Source of the DNA: Leclercia adecarboxylata
GTDB taxonomy: Bacteria > Pseudomonadota > Gammaproteobacteria > Enterobacterales > Enterobacteriaceae
DNA length: 64,000 bases
Assembly: GCA_901472455.1 (NCBI GenBank)
Contig: LR590464.1
Coordinates: 930,001-994,000 of the forward strand
Reading direction: 5' to 3'
Under the pieces are notes generated by a model. The model saw only the letters and a list, made by a program, of their open reading frames with translations, was not told the DNA's origin and did no database searches. Below are positions 38,756-49,273 of this stretch, one piece after another. The stretch's first letter is position 1, and every line of letters begins with the position of its first letter. Both the position numbers and the translations under genes were made by a program.

Positions 38756-39603
38756 GTGAACGTCTGACTATTACCCCGCTGGGGCCGTACATTGGCGCAC
38801 AGATTTCCGGCCTGGATGTCACCCGACCATTGAGTGATAACCAGTTTGAGCAGCTCTATCACGCGGTGCTACGCCATCAGGTGGTGTTCCTGCGGGAGCA
38901 GGCGATCACGCCCCACCAGCAGCGCGCCCTGGCGCTCCGTTTTGGCGATCTGCATATCCATCCGGTCTACCCGCACGCCGAAGGGGTGGAGGAAATTATC
39001 GTGCTGGATACCCACAACGATAACCCGCCGGACAACGATAACTGGCACACCGATGTCACCTTTATTGACACGCCGCCTGCCGGGGCGATTCTCGCGGCCA
39101 AACAGCTGCCGGACAGCGGCGGCGACACCCTGTGGGCCAGCGGGATCGCCGCGTTTGAGGCGTTATCCGCGCCGCTCCGCCAGCTGCTGAGCGTCCTGCG
39201 GGCGGAGCATGATTTCAAAAAATCTTTCCCGGAGTATAAGTACCGTAAAACGGAAGAGGAGCATCAGCGCTGGCGGGAGGCGGTGGCAAAACATCCCCCG
39301 CTGCTGCATCCGGTCGTGCGCACCCATCCGGTCAGCGGCAAGCAGGCGCTGTTCGTTAACGAAGGGTTCACCACGCGGATTGTGGATGTGAGTGAGAAAG
39401 AGAGCGAGGCCCTGCTGGGGTTCCTGTTTGCGCACATCACCAAACCGGAGTTTCAGGTGCGCTGGCGCTGGCAGGAGAACGATCTGGCGATCTGGGATAA
39501 CCGGGTGACGCAGCATTACGCGAATGCAGATTACCTGCCGCAGCGGCGGATTATGCAGCGGGCAACGATTTTAGGGGATAAGCCTTTTTATCGTGCGCCC
39601 TGA
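38752..39603 (+). CDS. tauD: Taurine dioxygenase TauD
   Basis: A 283-residue, Fe(II)/2-oxoglutarate-dependent dioxygenase that hydroxylates taurine, releasing sulfite and aminoacetaldehyde in the cytoplasm. The iron ligands are visible as the His and Asp of [11 protein letters not shown] and the distal His of [12 protein letters not shown]; the arginine for 2-oxoglutarate lies in [10 protein letters not shown]. Intact and last of the operon. The stop is followed at once by a tandem palindromic repeat region. Confidence 0.95.
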   Translation: MSERLTITPLGPYIGAQISGLDVTRPLSDNQFEQLYHAVLRHQVVFLREQAITPHQQRALALRFGDLHIHPVYPHAEGVEEIIVLDTHNDNPPDNDNWHTDVTFIDTPPAGAILAAKQLPDSGGDTLWASGIAAFEALSAPLRQLLSVLRAEHDFKKSFPEYKYRKTEEEHQRWREAVAKHPPLLHPVVRTHPVSGKQALFVNEGFTTRIVDVSEKESEALLGFLFAHITKPEFQVRWRWQENDLAIWDNRVTQHYANADYLPQRRIMQRATILGDKPFYRAP

Positions 39604-39787
39604 TCCCCTCACCCTAACCCTCTCCCCAAAGGGGTGAGGGGACCGTCCGACGCGGTTTTCACCTTCTCCCAAAGGGGGGAGGGGGCTGTCCGACGCGGTT
39701 TTTACCTTCTGCCCAAATGGGCCAGCGGACTGTCAGACGCGGTGGTTTTCACCCTCTCCCTTTTAGGGAGAGGGCTGGGGTGAGGGT
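39604..39787. repeat. Tandem palindromic repeats between convergent tauD and the acyltransferase gene
   Basis: Four related palindromes (CCTCTCCCCAAAGGGGTGAGG and variants) are separated by three copies of a spacer close to CTGTCCGACGCGGTTTTCACC, giving a period of roughly 45-50 bases. The last palindrome, CCCTCTCCCTTTTAGGGAGAGGG, contains the stop codon of the minus-strand acyltransferase gene. Such palindromes probably end transcription from both sides. Confidence 0.75.
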
Positions 39788-41476
39788 TGTAAATGCGCCT
39801 CTATATACCGCTGATAGCGGTTCGCCTTCAGATAGCACAAGTCCACCAGCACCAGCCCATCCACGCAGTTGTTAAACGACGGGTCGCTGCCAAAATCGAT
39901 AAACTGTACGCCGCCTGGCTCGCATAGCTCGGAATACTGCTTATATAACGGCGGGATGCCGCATCCCAGATTGCCGAGCAGCGATTTCAGCCGGGTCAGA
40001 TCCTCTACATAATCTTCCCCACCAAACTGCGCCAGCACCTCGGGTAACGAGGCGGGATAGGGGCGACGCGAGGCGGCCAGCGGGTGCGTTGCCGGGAACC
40101 AAAGCCGGTAAAAGGCCACCAGCAGATCCCGCGCTGCGGGCGGTAATCCACCGGAAATGGAGACGGGGCCGAACAGGTAGCGATAGTGCGGATAGCGCGC
40201 CAGATAAGCGCCAATCCCGGACCACAGGTAGTCCAGCCCGCGCCGTCCCCAGTAACGCGGCTGAATAAAGCTGCGCCCCAGTTCAATGCCATGTTCAAGG
40301 ATATCCCGCATTTTGTCGTCGTAGTGGAACAGGCTGTAGCTGTACAGCGCCTCCGGCTCCCGCATCGCCGTCGGGATAAAGCGGTAGGCGCCGACGATCT
40401 CCAGATCCTCGTCATCCCACAAAATCAAATGCAGGTAGTCATCATCAAAGCTGTCGGTGTCGCGGCGCTTCCCGCTGCCTTCCCCCACCGCGCGAAAGGC
40501 AATCTCCCGCAGACGCCCCAACTCGCGCAGGATCGGGGCCTCTTCCTGGCCGTTACGCTGCCACAGATAGATGGTTTTGCCATCGGCGGTGGTACCCAGA
40601 GATTCCGCCTGCGCCAGCTCGCGCTTCAGGGTCGCCCGGTCTTCCGGTCGCGCAATGGCAGATTCGGTTTTGAATATCCCCGGCAGCCCCTTGCCGAGAC
40701 GCAGCACGTGCTGGCGGCACTGCTCGGCCATCTCCCGTGGGGAAAGTGTGGGGGCTGAACCAGTGACTCCAGCCAATCTGCTGGCCGATTTTGACCGGCA
40801 GGCGGCTGTGGCGGCGGCGAAACATCTGCTGCATCAGCAGCAGCATCGACAGGTTCGGGGCGAGCAGGGTGCTGGCATAGAACAGCAGGCTGTTGCGGGC
40901 GTGGATGTTGACCGGCAGCAGCGGCGCGCGAAATTTGCCCGCCAGCTTGATAAAGCCAGGGTGCCACTTTTTATCGCGGATGCCTGTGCGCGTCGGGCGG
41001 GAGACTTCCCCCGCCGGGAAGAAGATCAGCACGCCGGCATGTTGCAAATGCTGCTCCATCAGGGTGAACGACGATTTCGCCGTCCGCCCGCCGATGTTAT
41101 CCACCGGGATAAACAGCGAGCTTAGCGGCTCCAGATGCGTCAGCATGCGGTTGGTCACCACTTTTACATCACGGCGCACGCGGGAGACGGCATACAGCAG
41201 CGCCAGCCCGTCCAGCGTACCGGTAGGATGGTTAGCCATCACAATGAGCGGGCCGTGAGCGGGGATCTGTTCGAGGTCGTGAGCCGGAAGGGTGCAGAGG
41301 ATATCGAGATGTTCCAGAACCTGTTCCACCATATCCAGCCCTTTCAGGTGGCGGTGGTAGGCGGCAAACTGCCGGAACTCTTCTTCGTGGAATAATTTCT
41401 TTAACAGCCTTTTTTGCCAGGGGGCAGGCCTCGCCTGCGGCCAAAGGTCATCAAGAACGCTGTCGAGACTAAACAT
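39763..41476 (-). CDS. olsF: Fused PlsC-type and OlsB/GNAT-type acyltransferase, OlsF-like (frame-broken)
   Basis: About 570 residues in two parts. The N-terminal half is a lysophospholipid acyltransferase (IVMANHPTGTLDGLALLYAV, the His-Asp motif; IFFPAGEVSRPTRTG; FRAPLLPVNIHARN). The C-terminal half is a GNAT-like domain related to OlsB/hemolysin-type N-acyltransferases (DDDYLHLILWDDEDLEIVGA; RYWGRRGLDYLWSGIGAYLA; PLYKQYSELCEPGGVQFIDF). This matches OlsF, known from Serratia and Flavobacterium to make ornithine lipids in one protein; the assignment here is by architecture. One break near 40750 joins the halves. The C-terminus, QPSPQPSP, is encoded by the palindromic repeat. Not present at this place in E. 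coli K-12. Confidence 0.75.
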
Positions 41477-41563
41477 GGTGGCACCTCCTGCTGTCCTGCT
41501 CAGACAGTAGAAGCGGCAGATGTCGGTTGTATTGCAGAGGAGTGAAGCTTGTGTTCCCAGGTC

Positions 41564-41599
41564 GTAGGCCGGGCAGGGCGAAGCCGCTACCCGGCAATA
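41564..41599. repeat. REP-type palindrome just after hemB
   Basis: GTAGGCCGGGCAGGGCGAAG and CCGCTACCCGGCAATAC form the usual imperfect REP stem. It lies immediately beyond the hemB stop and would protect or end the hemB message. Confidence 0.7.
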
Positions 41600-41603
41600 C
41601 GGA

Positions 41604-42582
41604 TTAACGCAGAATTTTCTTCTCGGCCAGATCCAGCGCGAAGTAGCTGAAGATCAGATCCGCGCCTGCACGTTTGATCGCGCCCAGACTTTCAAGGATC
41701 ACTTTCTCTTCGTCGATCGCCCCCCGCCTGAGCGGCGAATTTGATCATCGCGTACTCACCGCTCACCTGATAGGCACCCAGCGGCAGCGTTGTGCGCTCG
41801 CGGATATCACGCAGGATGTCCAGGTAAGCGCCAGCCGGTTTTACCATCAGGCAGTCGGCACCCTGGGCTTCGTCGAGCAGCGATTCACGGATCGCTTCGC
41901 GGCGGTTCAGCGGGTTCATCTGGTAAGTTTTGCGATCGCCTTTCAGCGCAGTGCCCGCCGCTTCGCGGAACGGACCGTAGAAAGACGAGGCAAACTTGGT
42001 GGAGTAAGACATGATCGCGGTATCGGTGAAGCCCGCGGCGTCCAGCGCCTGGCGGATAGCCTGCACCTGACCATCCATTGCGGCAGACGGGGCGATAAAG
42101 TCAGCGCCCCGCAGCGGCGGCAACCACAGCCTGTTTGCCCAGGTTGAGCAGGGTCGCGTCGTTATCTACGCCATGATCGCACAGCACGCCGCAGTGGCCG
42201 TGGGAGGTGTATTCGCAGAAGCAGGTGTCGGACATGACGATCATCTCTGGCACCGTCTGCTTGGCAATCCGCGACATCCGCGCCACCAGACCATCCTCTT
42301 TCCAGGCATCGCTGCCGGTGGCGTCGGTATGGTGCGAGATGCCAAAGGTCATGATCGACCGGATGCCTGCGTTGGCGATACGCTCAATTTCGCGGGCCCA
42401 GGTGTTTCTCTGGAATACGCATGACGCCCCGGCATGGCGTCGATGGCTTTGTAGTCATCGATCTCTTCTTCAACAAAAATCGGCAACACCAGATCGTTTA
42501 AGGTCAGTGTTGTCTCTTCGAAAAGCGCGCGCAGAGCCGGGGATTTGCGCAGACGACGGGGACGAGCAATTAAATCGTTCAT
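41604..42582 (-). CDS. hemB: Delta-aminolevulinic acid dehydratase HemB (frame-broken)
   Basis: Matches E. coli HemB (324 residues), which joins two 5-aminolevulinate molecules to porphobilinogen for heme. The zinc site [16 protein letters not shown] and both active-site lysines ([16 protein letters not shown] and [13 protein letters not shown]) are visible. Start [20 protein letters not shown]. Breaks lie near 42425, 42115 and 41725. Heme synthesis makes this gene practically essential, so three independent lesions in a real genome are implausible, and this is my strongest case for sequencing error. Confidence 0.94.
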
Positions 42583-43109
42583 GATATGCCTGACGAGTGT
42601 GAATCAAAGAAGGTCAGTGTACCCGAAATGCTCATCGTCTGTTTTACTAAAGTTGTCGTTTAGCCCGCACTATTCAGGGCGGAAAGGGTATCTTATTATT
42701 TTTCACGTCGGTTTAATACCTTGAAATAAGTTCAGGTGTGAATGGCCTTAATCCATTTTCGAAACGTTTTTTCGTTTTCTTGGTAAAAGCTCCAAATATA
42801 AAAATGAAAAATTACATAAACCTGGTAGCATCTATTTATTATATTTCTTGATTGCTTTTGTATTATCAGTCTCAATGATCTTTCGCGTTTTAGTATGTCT
42901 TTTACTATTTATATTAAGTTATTGTAATTATTGAATTAACTTATTATTTAATATGCCTAAAATATCCATTTCTGTATTCAGTCTGATTTCGGACTTAATG
43001 GCTGGATTTATTGAACTAATTTGTGGCGAGGCTGCATAATTCGCCTCGCAATATATTTGCACTGTATATACGGACAAACTTGCTTACGTCCCTGAGGAGG
43101 GATGACCCA
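42583..43109. promoter_or_regulatory. AT-rich region upstream of the autotransporter gene
   Basis: About 530 bases, strongly AT-rich compared with its flanks, with no gene. It separates divergent hemB and the autotransporter and must hold both promoters. The AT content would suit H-NS silencing, as usual for surface adhesins. That is inference. Confidence 0.45.
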
Positions 43110-45887
43110 ATGCAAACATGGAAAAAGAAACTTGTCGTATCTCAACTTGCATTAGCCTGTACGGTGGCTATCGCTTCTCAGGCCAATGCAAAAGATATTT
43201 CGGGTACAACCTATAACACCTTTGGTTACGATAATACCGCCACAGCGGCATGGTATAACGGCTATACCGACTGGAATTACTCCAGCGCGGCGCACGATGG
43301 CGATATCTACCCTGTCATCAACAAGTCAACCGTCAACGGCGTGATCTCTTCCTACTACCTGGATGACGGCGCAGGCGGCTATGCCAACGCACTGTCTATT
43401 TCCAACAGCACCATCAACGGCATGATCACCTCCGAGTGCATGACCACGGAATGTGCTGATAACCTGAATACGGACGGCACTGCGCACCAGCAGTTCGATC
43501 GTTTTCAGCTGACGGTAGACAACTCCACCATCAACGATACCTATGAGCACTACGCTTACGATGTCGTGGACGGTGACAAGACCACCACGCAATACTGGGA
43601 TACCCACGCGCTGGGCAATGCCATTACCCTCGACGAAGAATCCGACATCGTTATCCAGAATAACTCCCGCATTGCCGGGATCACCCTGGTGCAGGGTTAT
43701 CATCAGCTGGATAACACCCCGTATGATTCCGTCACCGGTATCGAAGACAACGGCCATGTCTTTACCAATACTTTGCAGGTCAATGATTCCGTTGTGACTT
43801 CCGGTGCGTATAGCGATCTGGGCACTGAAGGTTTCTATGGTCAGTCGGCGAAACCGAGCGATTACGGCAACGGCAACGCCACTGCGTTGGATGATGCGGC
43901 TCTGATTGTCGCGGCCAGCAGCGCGGATAACGCAATGCAGACGACGGGCTAACTTCGATCACTCTACCTTGACCGGCGATGTGCTGTTCAGCAGTACCTT
44001 CGACAACAACTTCTACCCGAATGGCGATCCTGCCACCCGACACCACTGCTGACGGCGTCTACAACCCAACCACCAACGGCTGGGATGGTACCGACAGACT
44101 GGATCTGACCCTGGACAACCACAGCAAATGGGTCGGTGCTGCCGTCTCCAGCGTGGATGCAATTGGCACAGCGCAGATGTATGGCCTCGGCTACAGCGGT
44201 GTTGACTTGCATACCCTGTCGCCAAACAGCATCTGGCCAGGCTCCACCTTCGACGACAACAACCATCTGGTCGGCAATGAGGTTTATCAGAGCGGTATTT
44301 TCAATGTTGCGCTGAATAACGGTTCTGAATGGGATACCCGTAAGCAATCCAACATCGATGCGCTGACAGTGAATAACCGTTCGCAGGTCAATGTTGAAAA
44401 CTCCCAGTCTGCTGGCTGACAGCATTACGCTCACCAATGCGTCTTCCCTGAACATCGGTGATGCCGGTGGCGTTGCCACGAATAGCCTGTATCTCGACAG
44501 CAGCAGCCAGGCTACCCTGACTGAAGAAACAGCAGAACTGTACGCCAACACCATTACGGTGGATAACCGCGCAGAACTGGCACTGGGTCTGGGCCAGGTG
44601 GACACCCACCAGATGGTGCTGACGGATGGCGGTGTGCTGAACGTTGCCAGCCGTGAATACGTCTTCAATTCCGATCTGAGCAATGCCCGTTACATCACCA
44701 ACGACATCCACCATGCCGATTACGATTACGGGGTGATTGCCCTGAATTCCGATGGCCACCTGGCGGTTAATGGTGAAGTTTCCGGGAACTATAAAGTCCG
44801 TATTGATAACGCGACCGGTGCCGGTTCCGTTGCCGATTACAACAATAAAGAAGTGATCCGCATTTACGATAACAACGCGGATACCCACACCAGCTTCACC
44901 GCAGCCAACAAAGCGGATCTCGGTGCTTACACTTACGAGGCGCAGCAGCAGGGCGACACCGTAGTACTGCATCAGGAACGTCTGACTGACTACGCCAACA
45001 TGGCGCTGAGCATTCCGTCTGCCAATACCAACATCTGGCATCTGCAGCAGGACGCTCTGGCTAACCGTCTGACTAACAGCCGTCATGGCCTGACAGACAA
45101 CGGTGGCGCATGGGTGAACTTCTTCGGCGGTAATTTCGACGGTGATAACGGCACCATCCATTACGATCAGGACGTCACCGGCGTCATGGTGGGTGTGGAT
45201 AGCCATATTGCCGGCAACAACGCCGACTGGATTGTGGGTGCGGCTGCGGGCTTTGCCAAAGGCGATATGAGCGATCGTAGCGGCCAGGTGGATCAGGATA
45301 GCCAGACCGCGATGCTGTACTCTGCGGCGCGCTTTGCTAACGATGTCTTCATCGACAGCTCCCTGAGCTACTCACGCTTCAATAACGATCTCACTGCCAA
45401 CATGAGCAATGGCGAATACGTTGATGGCAACACCACAACCGACGCCTGGGGCTTTGGGCTGAAACTGGGCTACGACTGGAAACCGAACACCTCCGGTTAC
45501 ATCACGCCGTATGCTGCCGTTTCTGGCCTGTTCCAGTCTGGCGACGACTATCGTCTGAGCAACGACATGCGCGTGGGCAGTCAGTCTTACGACAGCATGC
45601 GTTATGAAGCCGGTATCGACGCAGGTTACACCTTCGGTTATGGCGATGATCAGGCATTGACTCCGTACTTCAAACTGGCATATGTCTATGACGATGCGGG
45701 TGAAGATGCGAGCGTCAACGGCGATGACATTGATAACGGTATGAAAGGCTCCGCTGTACGAGTGGGTCTGGGTACTCAGTTCAGCTTCACCAAAAACTTC
45801 AGTGCTTACACTGATGCGACCTACGTCGGTGGTGGTGATGTTGATCAAAACTGGGGTGCCAACCTCGGTGTGAAATACACCTGGTAA
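43110..45887 (+). CDS. Type Va autotransporter at the ehaB/upaC (yaiT) locus (frame-broken)
   Basis: About 925 residues. A signal peptide (KKKLVVSQLALACTVAIASQ, cleaved after NA) is followed by a repetitive beta-helical passenger rich in Asn, Asp, Ser and Thr (SISNSTINGMITSE, LTVDNSTINDT, ITVDNRAELALGLGQ). The last 280 or so residues form an autotransporter barrel starting near GGAWVNFFGGNFDGDNG and ending LGVKYTW with the usual terminal aromatic residue. The passenger should be displayed at the cell surface, probably for adhesion or biofilm. GAGGAGG precedes the ATG at 43110. Breaks lie near 43950, 44030 and 44403. The E. coli gene here between hemB and iprA is also an AIDA-type autotransporter. 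Confidence 0.85.
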
Positions 45888-45897
45888 CATGCCTGAT

Positions 45898-45923
45898 GCG
45901 GGGAGAGATATCTCCCCGCTTTT
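45898..45923 (+). terminator. Terminator of the autotransporter gene
   Basis: GCGGGGAGA, a GATA loop and TCTCCCCGC make a 9-bp perfect stem followed by TTTT, ten bases after the stop codon. Confidence 0.9.
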
Positions 45924-45953
45924 AGCGTCAGTTAAAGATGACTCGAGACCTGC

Positions 45954-46580
45954 ATGAACCGGTATGCAAAACCTATTTCTGAATTCTCCCGGCTCGAAAA
46001 GTGCTTCTCTGCACACAGCACGCCGTTCAAACTCTCCGCCCAACTTCCGCTGTTTGAGGCTCGCAATGAAGAAAATTACTGCACGGTAGTGCTTCAGTCA
46101 GGCTCACTCAGTATTTACCGACAGCCGGATGATTTGCTTTTCGAGATTGTCGCCGCGCCTTATATCTTCGGGATTAATGCCGGCATGATGGGCTGCAGCA
46201 CAGAGTATCAGCTGGTAACCCAATCCCCCTGTAGCGGGTTTTACCTTCCTGCCGCCAGCGCCCGCAATCTGATCCAACAGGCCGGTTTATGGGCTGATGC
46301 TTTCTGCTGGCTCTCCTGGCACCACAGGGTCATGGAGATCCGCGACAAACAGCTGGTGGGCAACAACTCGTACAGCCAGATCCGCGCCACGCTACTGAAT
46401 ATGGCCCAGTGGGATGAGACGTTACGGATGCGGATTGGGGTAATGAGCTACATTCAGCGCCGCACGCGGATTTCACGTTCAGTCGTGGCAGAGGTGCTGG
46501 CAGCGTTACGGCAGGGCAAATACATTACGATGGAAAGGGGCAAACTGGTTAGCGTCAACCGTTTGCCCGCGGAGTATTAA
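45954..46580 (+). CDS. iprA: IprA (YaiV), Crp-like inhibitor of peroxide resistance
   Basis: A 208-residue protein matching YaiV/IprA. It has a cyclic-nucleotide-binding-like beta barrel (VVLQSGSLSIYRQPDDLLFE, IFGINAGMMGC) and a C-terminal helix-turn-helix (RRTRISRSVVAEVLAALRQG). IprA was described in Salmonella as lowering hydrogen peroxide resistance. The DNA target is unclear. It ends back to back with convergent ampH, with no gap. Intact. Confidence 0.88.
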   Translation: MNRYAKPISEFSRLEKCFSAHSTPFKLSAQLPLFEARNEENYCTVVLQSGSLSIYRQPDDLLFEIVAAPYIFGINAGMMGCSTEYQLVTQSPCSGFYLPAASARNLIQQAGLWADAFCWLSWHHRVMEIRDKQLVGNNSYSQIRATLLNMAQWDETLRMRIGVMSYIQRRTRISRSVVAEVLAALRQGKYITMERGKLVSVNRLPAEY

Positions 46581-47756
46581 TTATCCAGAGGTGGGGATCG
46601 CCTTCGGTTTATTCTCGCTCAGTTCCACCACCAGCTGGTTGACGCCGTCGCTCATGTTGACGAAACGCGTGAGCGGCGAGCGTGTCACGACCACGAATAC
46701 CCCCACGTTAGACTGCGGGATCATCGCCATGTACGTGATGAATCCGCCGCCACCGCCGGTTTTCTGAATAATGCCCGGACGCCCGTTTTTTGGCGCCATA
46801 TAGACCCAGCCGAGGCCCAACGCATCCGCGCGCCCTGGCACATCCATGCCGATCACCCGCGTTAACTGGTTACGCTGATAAATCAGCGTCTGCATTCTGT
46901 CGGCCTGGTTACTGCGCGCATAGAAATCAGACGAGAGGAACTGCTGCATCCAGCGCATCATGTCCCCTGGCGTGGAGTAAACGCCGCCGCTGCCGACCGC
47001 TGCCAGAGTGTTGTTACACGGGCTGGCCCCTTTCTCTGCCACCATCAGGCGCTTGCACTGATCGGGAGAGGGGGTAAAGGTGGTGTCTTTCATCCCCAGC
47101 GGACGGGCAATTTGCTCGTCAAACAGCTGGGCATACGGTTTACCCGCAGCGGTGCCCAGTGCATCGGCCAGCAGATCGAACGCCAGGTTTGAGTAGGCGG
47201 CTTGCGAACCTGGCGTAGATTTCAGGGTTGCCGTCGATAACCAGTTCCAGCGCTGATCCCGGGTCGGCCAGACAAACACCGGACGATGCGCAGCGCCGCC
47301 CGGTTGTTCACGCGGCAGGGCGCTGGTATGGGTGGCCAGATTGACAAGCGTAATAGGCGCGCCCTGGTATGTCGGCACCCGTGCGCCCGGCGGGGCGTAT
47401 TTGCTTAACGGATCGTTCAGCTTCACCACGCCTTGATCGAGCAGTTTCACCAGCATCTCGCTGGTCATTAATTTGGTCAGGGAGGCAATGCGCACCACCG
47501 AATCCTGCTGCGGGTGGACATTGTTGCCCGGACGCGTTTCGCCAAAGCTGCGGAATACGCGCTGATTGCCGTCAATCGCCACCAGGGCCATCCCCGTTGC
47601 GCCGCTGCCGTAAAATATCAGGTTCGCATAGCGATCGACCACATCGGAGGCGAAGGCCGGATCGGCAATCGGCTGGGCAGGGGCCGCCTGCACGCAGGTG
47701 AGGCTGGCCGCATACAGCGCGGCGGAGAGTAACAGACTACGTTTCAACGAAAGCAT
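46581..47756 (-). CDS. ampH: AmpH, class C beta-lactamase-like DD-peptidase
   Basis: 391 residues, close to E. coli AmpH (385). It has a signal peptide (LLLSAALYAASLTCVQAAPA) and the serine-enzyme motifs SLTK (nucleophile Ser), YSN and KTG (IIQKTGGGGGFITY). AmpH is a periplasmic, membrane-associated DD-carboxypeptidase/endopeptidase that trims peptidoglycan and has little beta-lactamase activity. The start is either the ATG at 47756 or the TTG at 47747 (LKRSLLL), which matches the E. coli N-terminus better. Divergent from sbmA. Intact. Confidence 0.93.
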   Translation of the reverse strand: MLSLKRSLLLSAALYAASLTCVQAAPAQPIADPAFASDVVDRYANLIFYGSGATGMALVAIDGNQRVFRSFGETRPGNNVHPQQDSVVRIASLTKLMTSEMLVKLLDQGVVKLNDPLSKYAPPGARVPTYQGAPITLVNLATHTSALPREQPGGAAHRPVFVWPTRDQRWNWLSTATLKSTPGSQAAYSNLAFDLLADALGTAAGKPYAQLFDEQIARPLGMKDTTFTPSPDQCKRLMVAEKGASPCNNTLAAVGSGGVYSTPGDMMRWMQQFLSSDFYARSNQADRMQTLIYQRNQLTRVIGMDVPGRADALGLGWVYMAPKNGRPGIIQKTGGGGGFITYMAMIPQSNVGVFVVVTRSPLTRFVNMSDGVNQLVVELSENKPKAIPTSG

Positions 47757-47960
47757 CCATGAAGTGAATGGTAAAAGTATGCGTATTTATACTACTAAAC
47801 GGCGTATTGCAAAGGCCTGAACAGCATAACGATAGCGCGAAAAAACGTAACCATGGGTAAATACGAACAATTTCGTTATTACCGATCTCATGTTTTGTGA
47901 CATTGCGCTTATGATACCCGTCAGGTTGATTGACTTTTCCGCTCAGGTGGCGGTTGATGG

Positions 47961-47989
47961 CGAACTAAAAAGAGGCCGGCAGGTCTGAT
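47961..47989 (+). promoter_or_regulatory. Candidate sigma-E promoter of sbmA-yaiW
   Basis: GAACT (47962-47966) and TCTGAT (47984-47989) are 17 bases apart, matching the sigma-E elements GGAACTT and TCTGA. The site is about 50 bases before the sbmA start. sbmA is listed as a sigma-E regulon member in E. coli. Confidence 0.5.
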
Positions 47990-48035
47990 AATCCGTCGTC
48001 CACAGCAGTAGCGATAACTACAAGAAGGAAGCGTT

Positions 48036-49259
48036 ATGTTTAAGTCGTTTTTCCCCAAACCGGGACCCTTTTTCCTTTCGGCCTTTATTTGGGCTTTGCT
48101 CGCTGTCGTTTTCTGGCAGGCCGGTGGGGGAGCCTGGTTTGAGCGCCTGCTCGGCATCACGAATGATGTGCCCATCAGCGCGGCGCGTTTCTGGTCTCCG
48201 GGCTACCTGCTCTTTTACGCTTATTACGCGTTCTGCGTAGGCGCCTTTGCCCCTGTTCTGGTTTGTTTACTCGCCGCACCGCTGGCAGTACTGGTCAGTT
48301 CTCGGCACCTCGCTGATTATCTTTGTCACCTGGTTTCTGGTGGAGGTCGGGGTGGCGGTCAACGCCTGGTATGCCCCTTTCTATGACCTGATCCAGACCG
48401 CGCTCAGCGCGCCGCATAAAGTCACCATTAACCAGTTTTATCATGAAGTCGGCGTCTTCCTCGGGATCGCGCTGATCGCCGTTATTATTGGCGTGATGAA
48501 TAACTTCTTTGTCAGCCACTATGTGTTCCGCTGGCGTACGGCAATGAACGAATACTATATGGCGCACTGGCAGCAGCTGCGCCATATCGAAGGGGCCGCT
48601 CAGCGTGTGCAGGAAGACACCATGCGTTTCGCCTCTACCTTAGAAGATATGGGGGTGAGCTTTATCAACGCCATTATGACCCTGATCGCCTTCCTGCCAG
48701 TGCTGGTCACGCTGTCAGCCCACGTGCCGGAGCTGCCGATTGTGGGCCCATTTGCCGTACGGTCTGGTGATCGCCGCGATTGTCTGGTCGCTGATGGGGA
48801 CGGGTCTGCTGGCGGCGGTGGGGATCAAACTGCCGGGACTGGAGTTTAAAAACCAGCGCGTCGAGGCCGCCTATCGTAAAGAGCTGGTCTATGGCGAAGA
48901 CGATGCCAGCCGCGCCTCACCGCCGACGGTGCGCGAGCTGTTCGGCGCGGTGCGTCGTAACTATTTCCGCCTCTATTTCCACTATATGTACTTCAATATT
49001 GCCCGTATTCTTTATCTGCAGGTGGATAACGTTTTCGGCTTGTTCCTGCTGTTCCCGTCGATTGTTGCCGGTACTATCACCCTGGGTCTGATGACGCAAA
49101 TCACGAATGTGTTTGGTCAGGTGCGCGGTTCATTCCAGTACCTGATCAGTTCATGGACCACGCTGGTGGAGCTGAATGTCTATCTATAAACGTTTACGCA
49201 GTTTTGAACGTGAGCTGGATGGTCAGGATCTACAGGAAGTGACCCATACGTTGAGCTAA
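48036..49259 (+). CDS. sbmA: SbmA, peptide antibiotic transporter (frame-broken)
   Basis: Matches E. coli SbmA (406 residues), a dimeric inner-membrane, proton-driven importer of microcin B17/J25, bleomycin and proline-rich peptides. Seen are [56 protein letters not shown] and [19 protein letters not shown]. Breaks lie near 48247, 48757 and 49185. In the corrected frame the end reads [18 protein letters not shown] with stop TAA at 49257-49259. Followed after 14 bases by yaiW. Confidence 0.92.
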
Positions 49260-49273
49260 TACAGGGAGTCGTT

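Noticed and set aside
39604-39787. CRISPR array at the tandem repeats after tauD
   Set aside because: The repeated units are imperfect palindromes with similar, not unique, spacers. Only three or four units are present and there are no cas genes.
41604-42582. hemB and similar genes read as genuine pseudogenes
   Set aside because: The breaks are single bases in short runs, the protein is conserved to the residue on both sides, and loss of heme synthesis would be close to lethal. Sequencing error is simpler.
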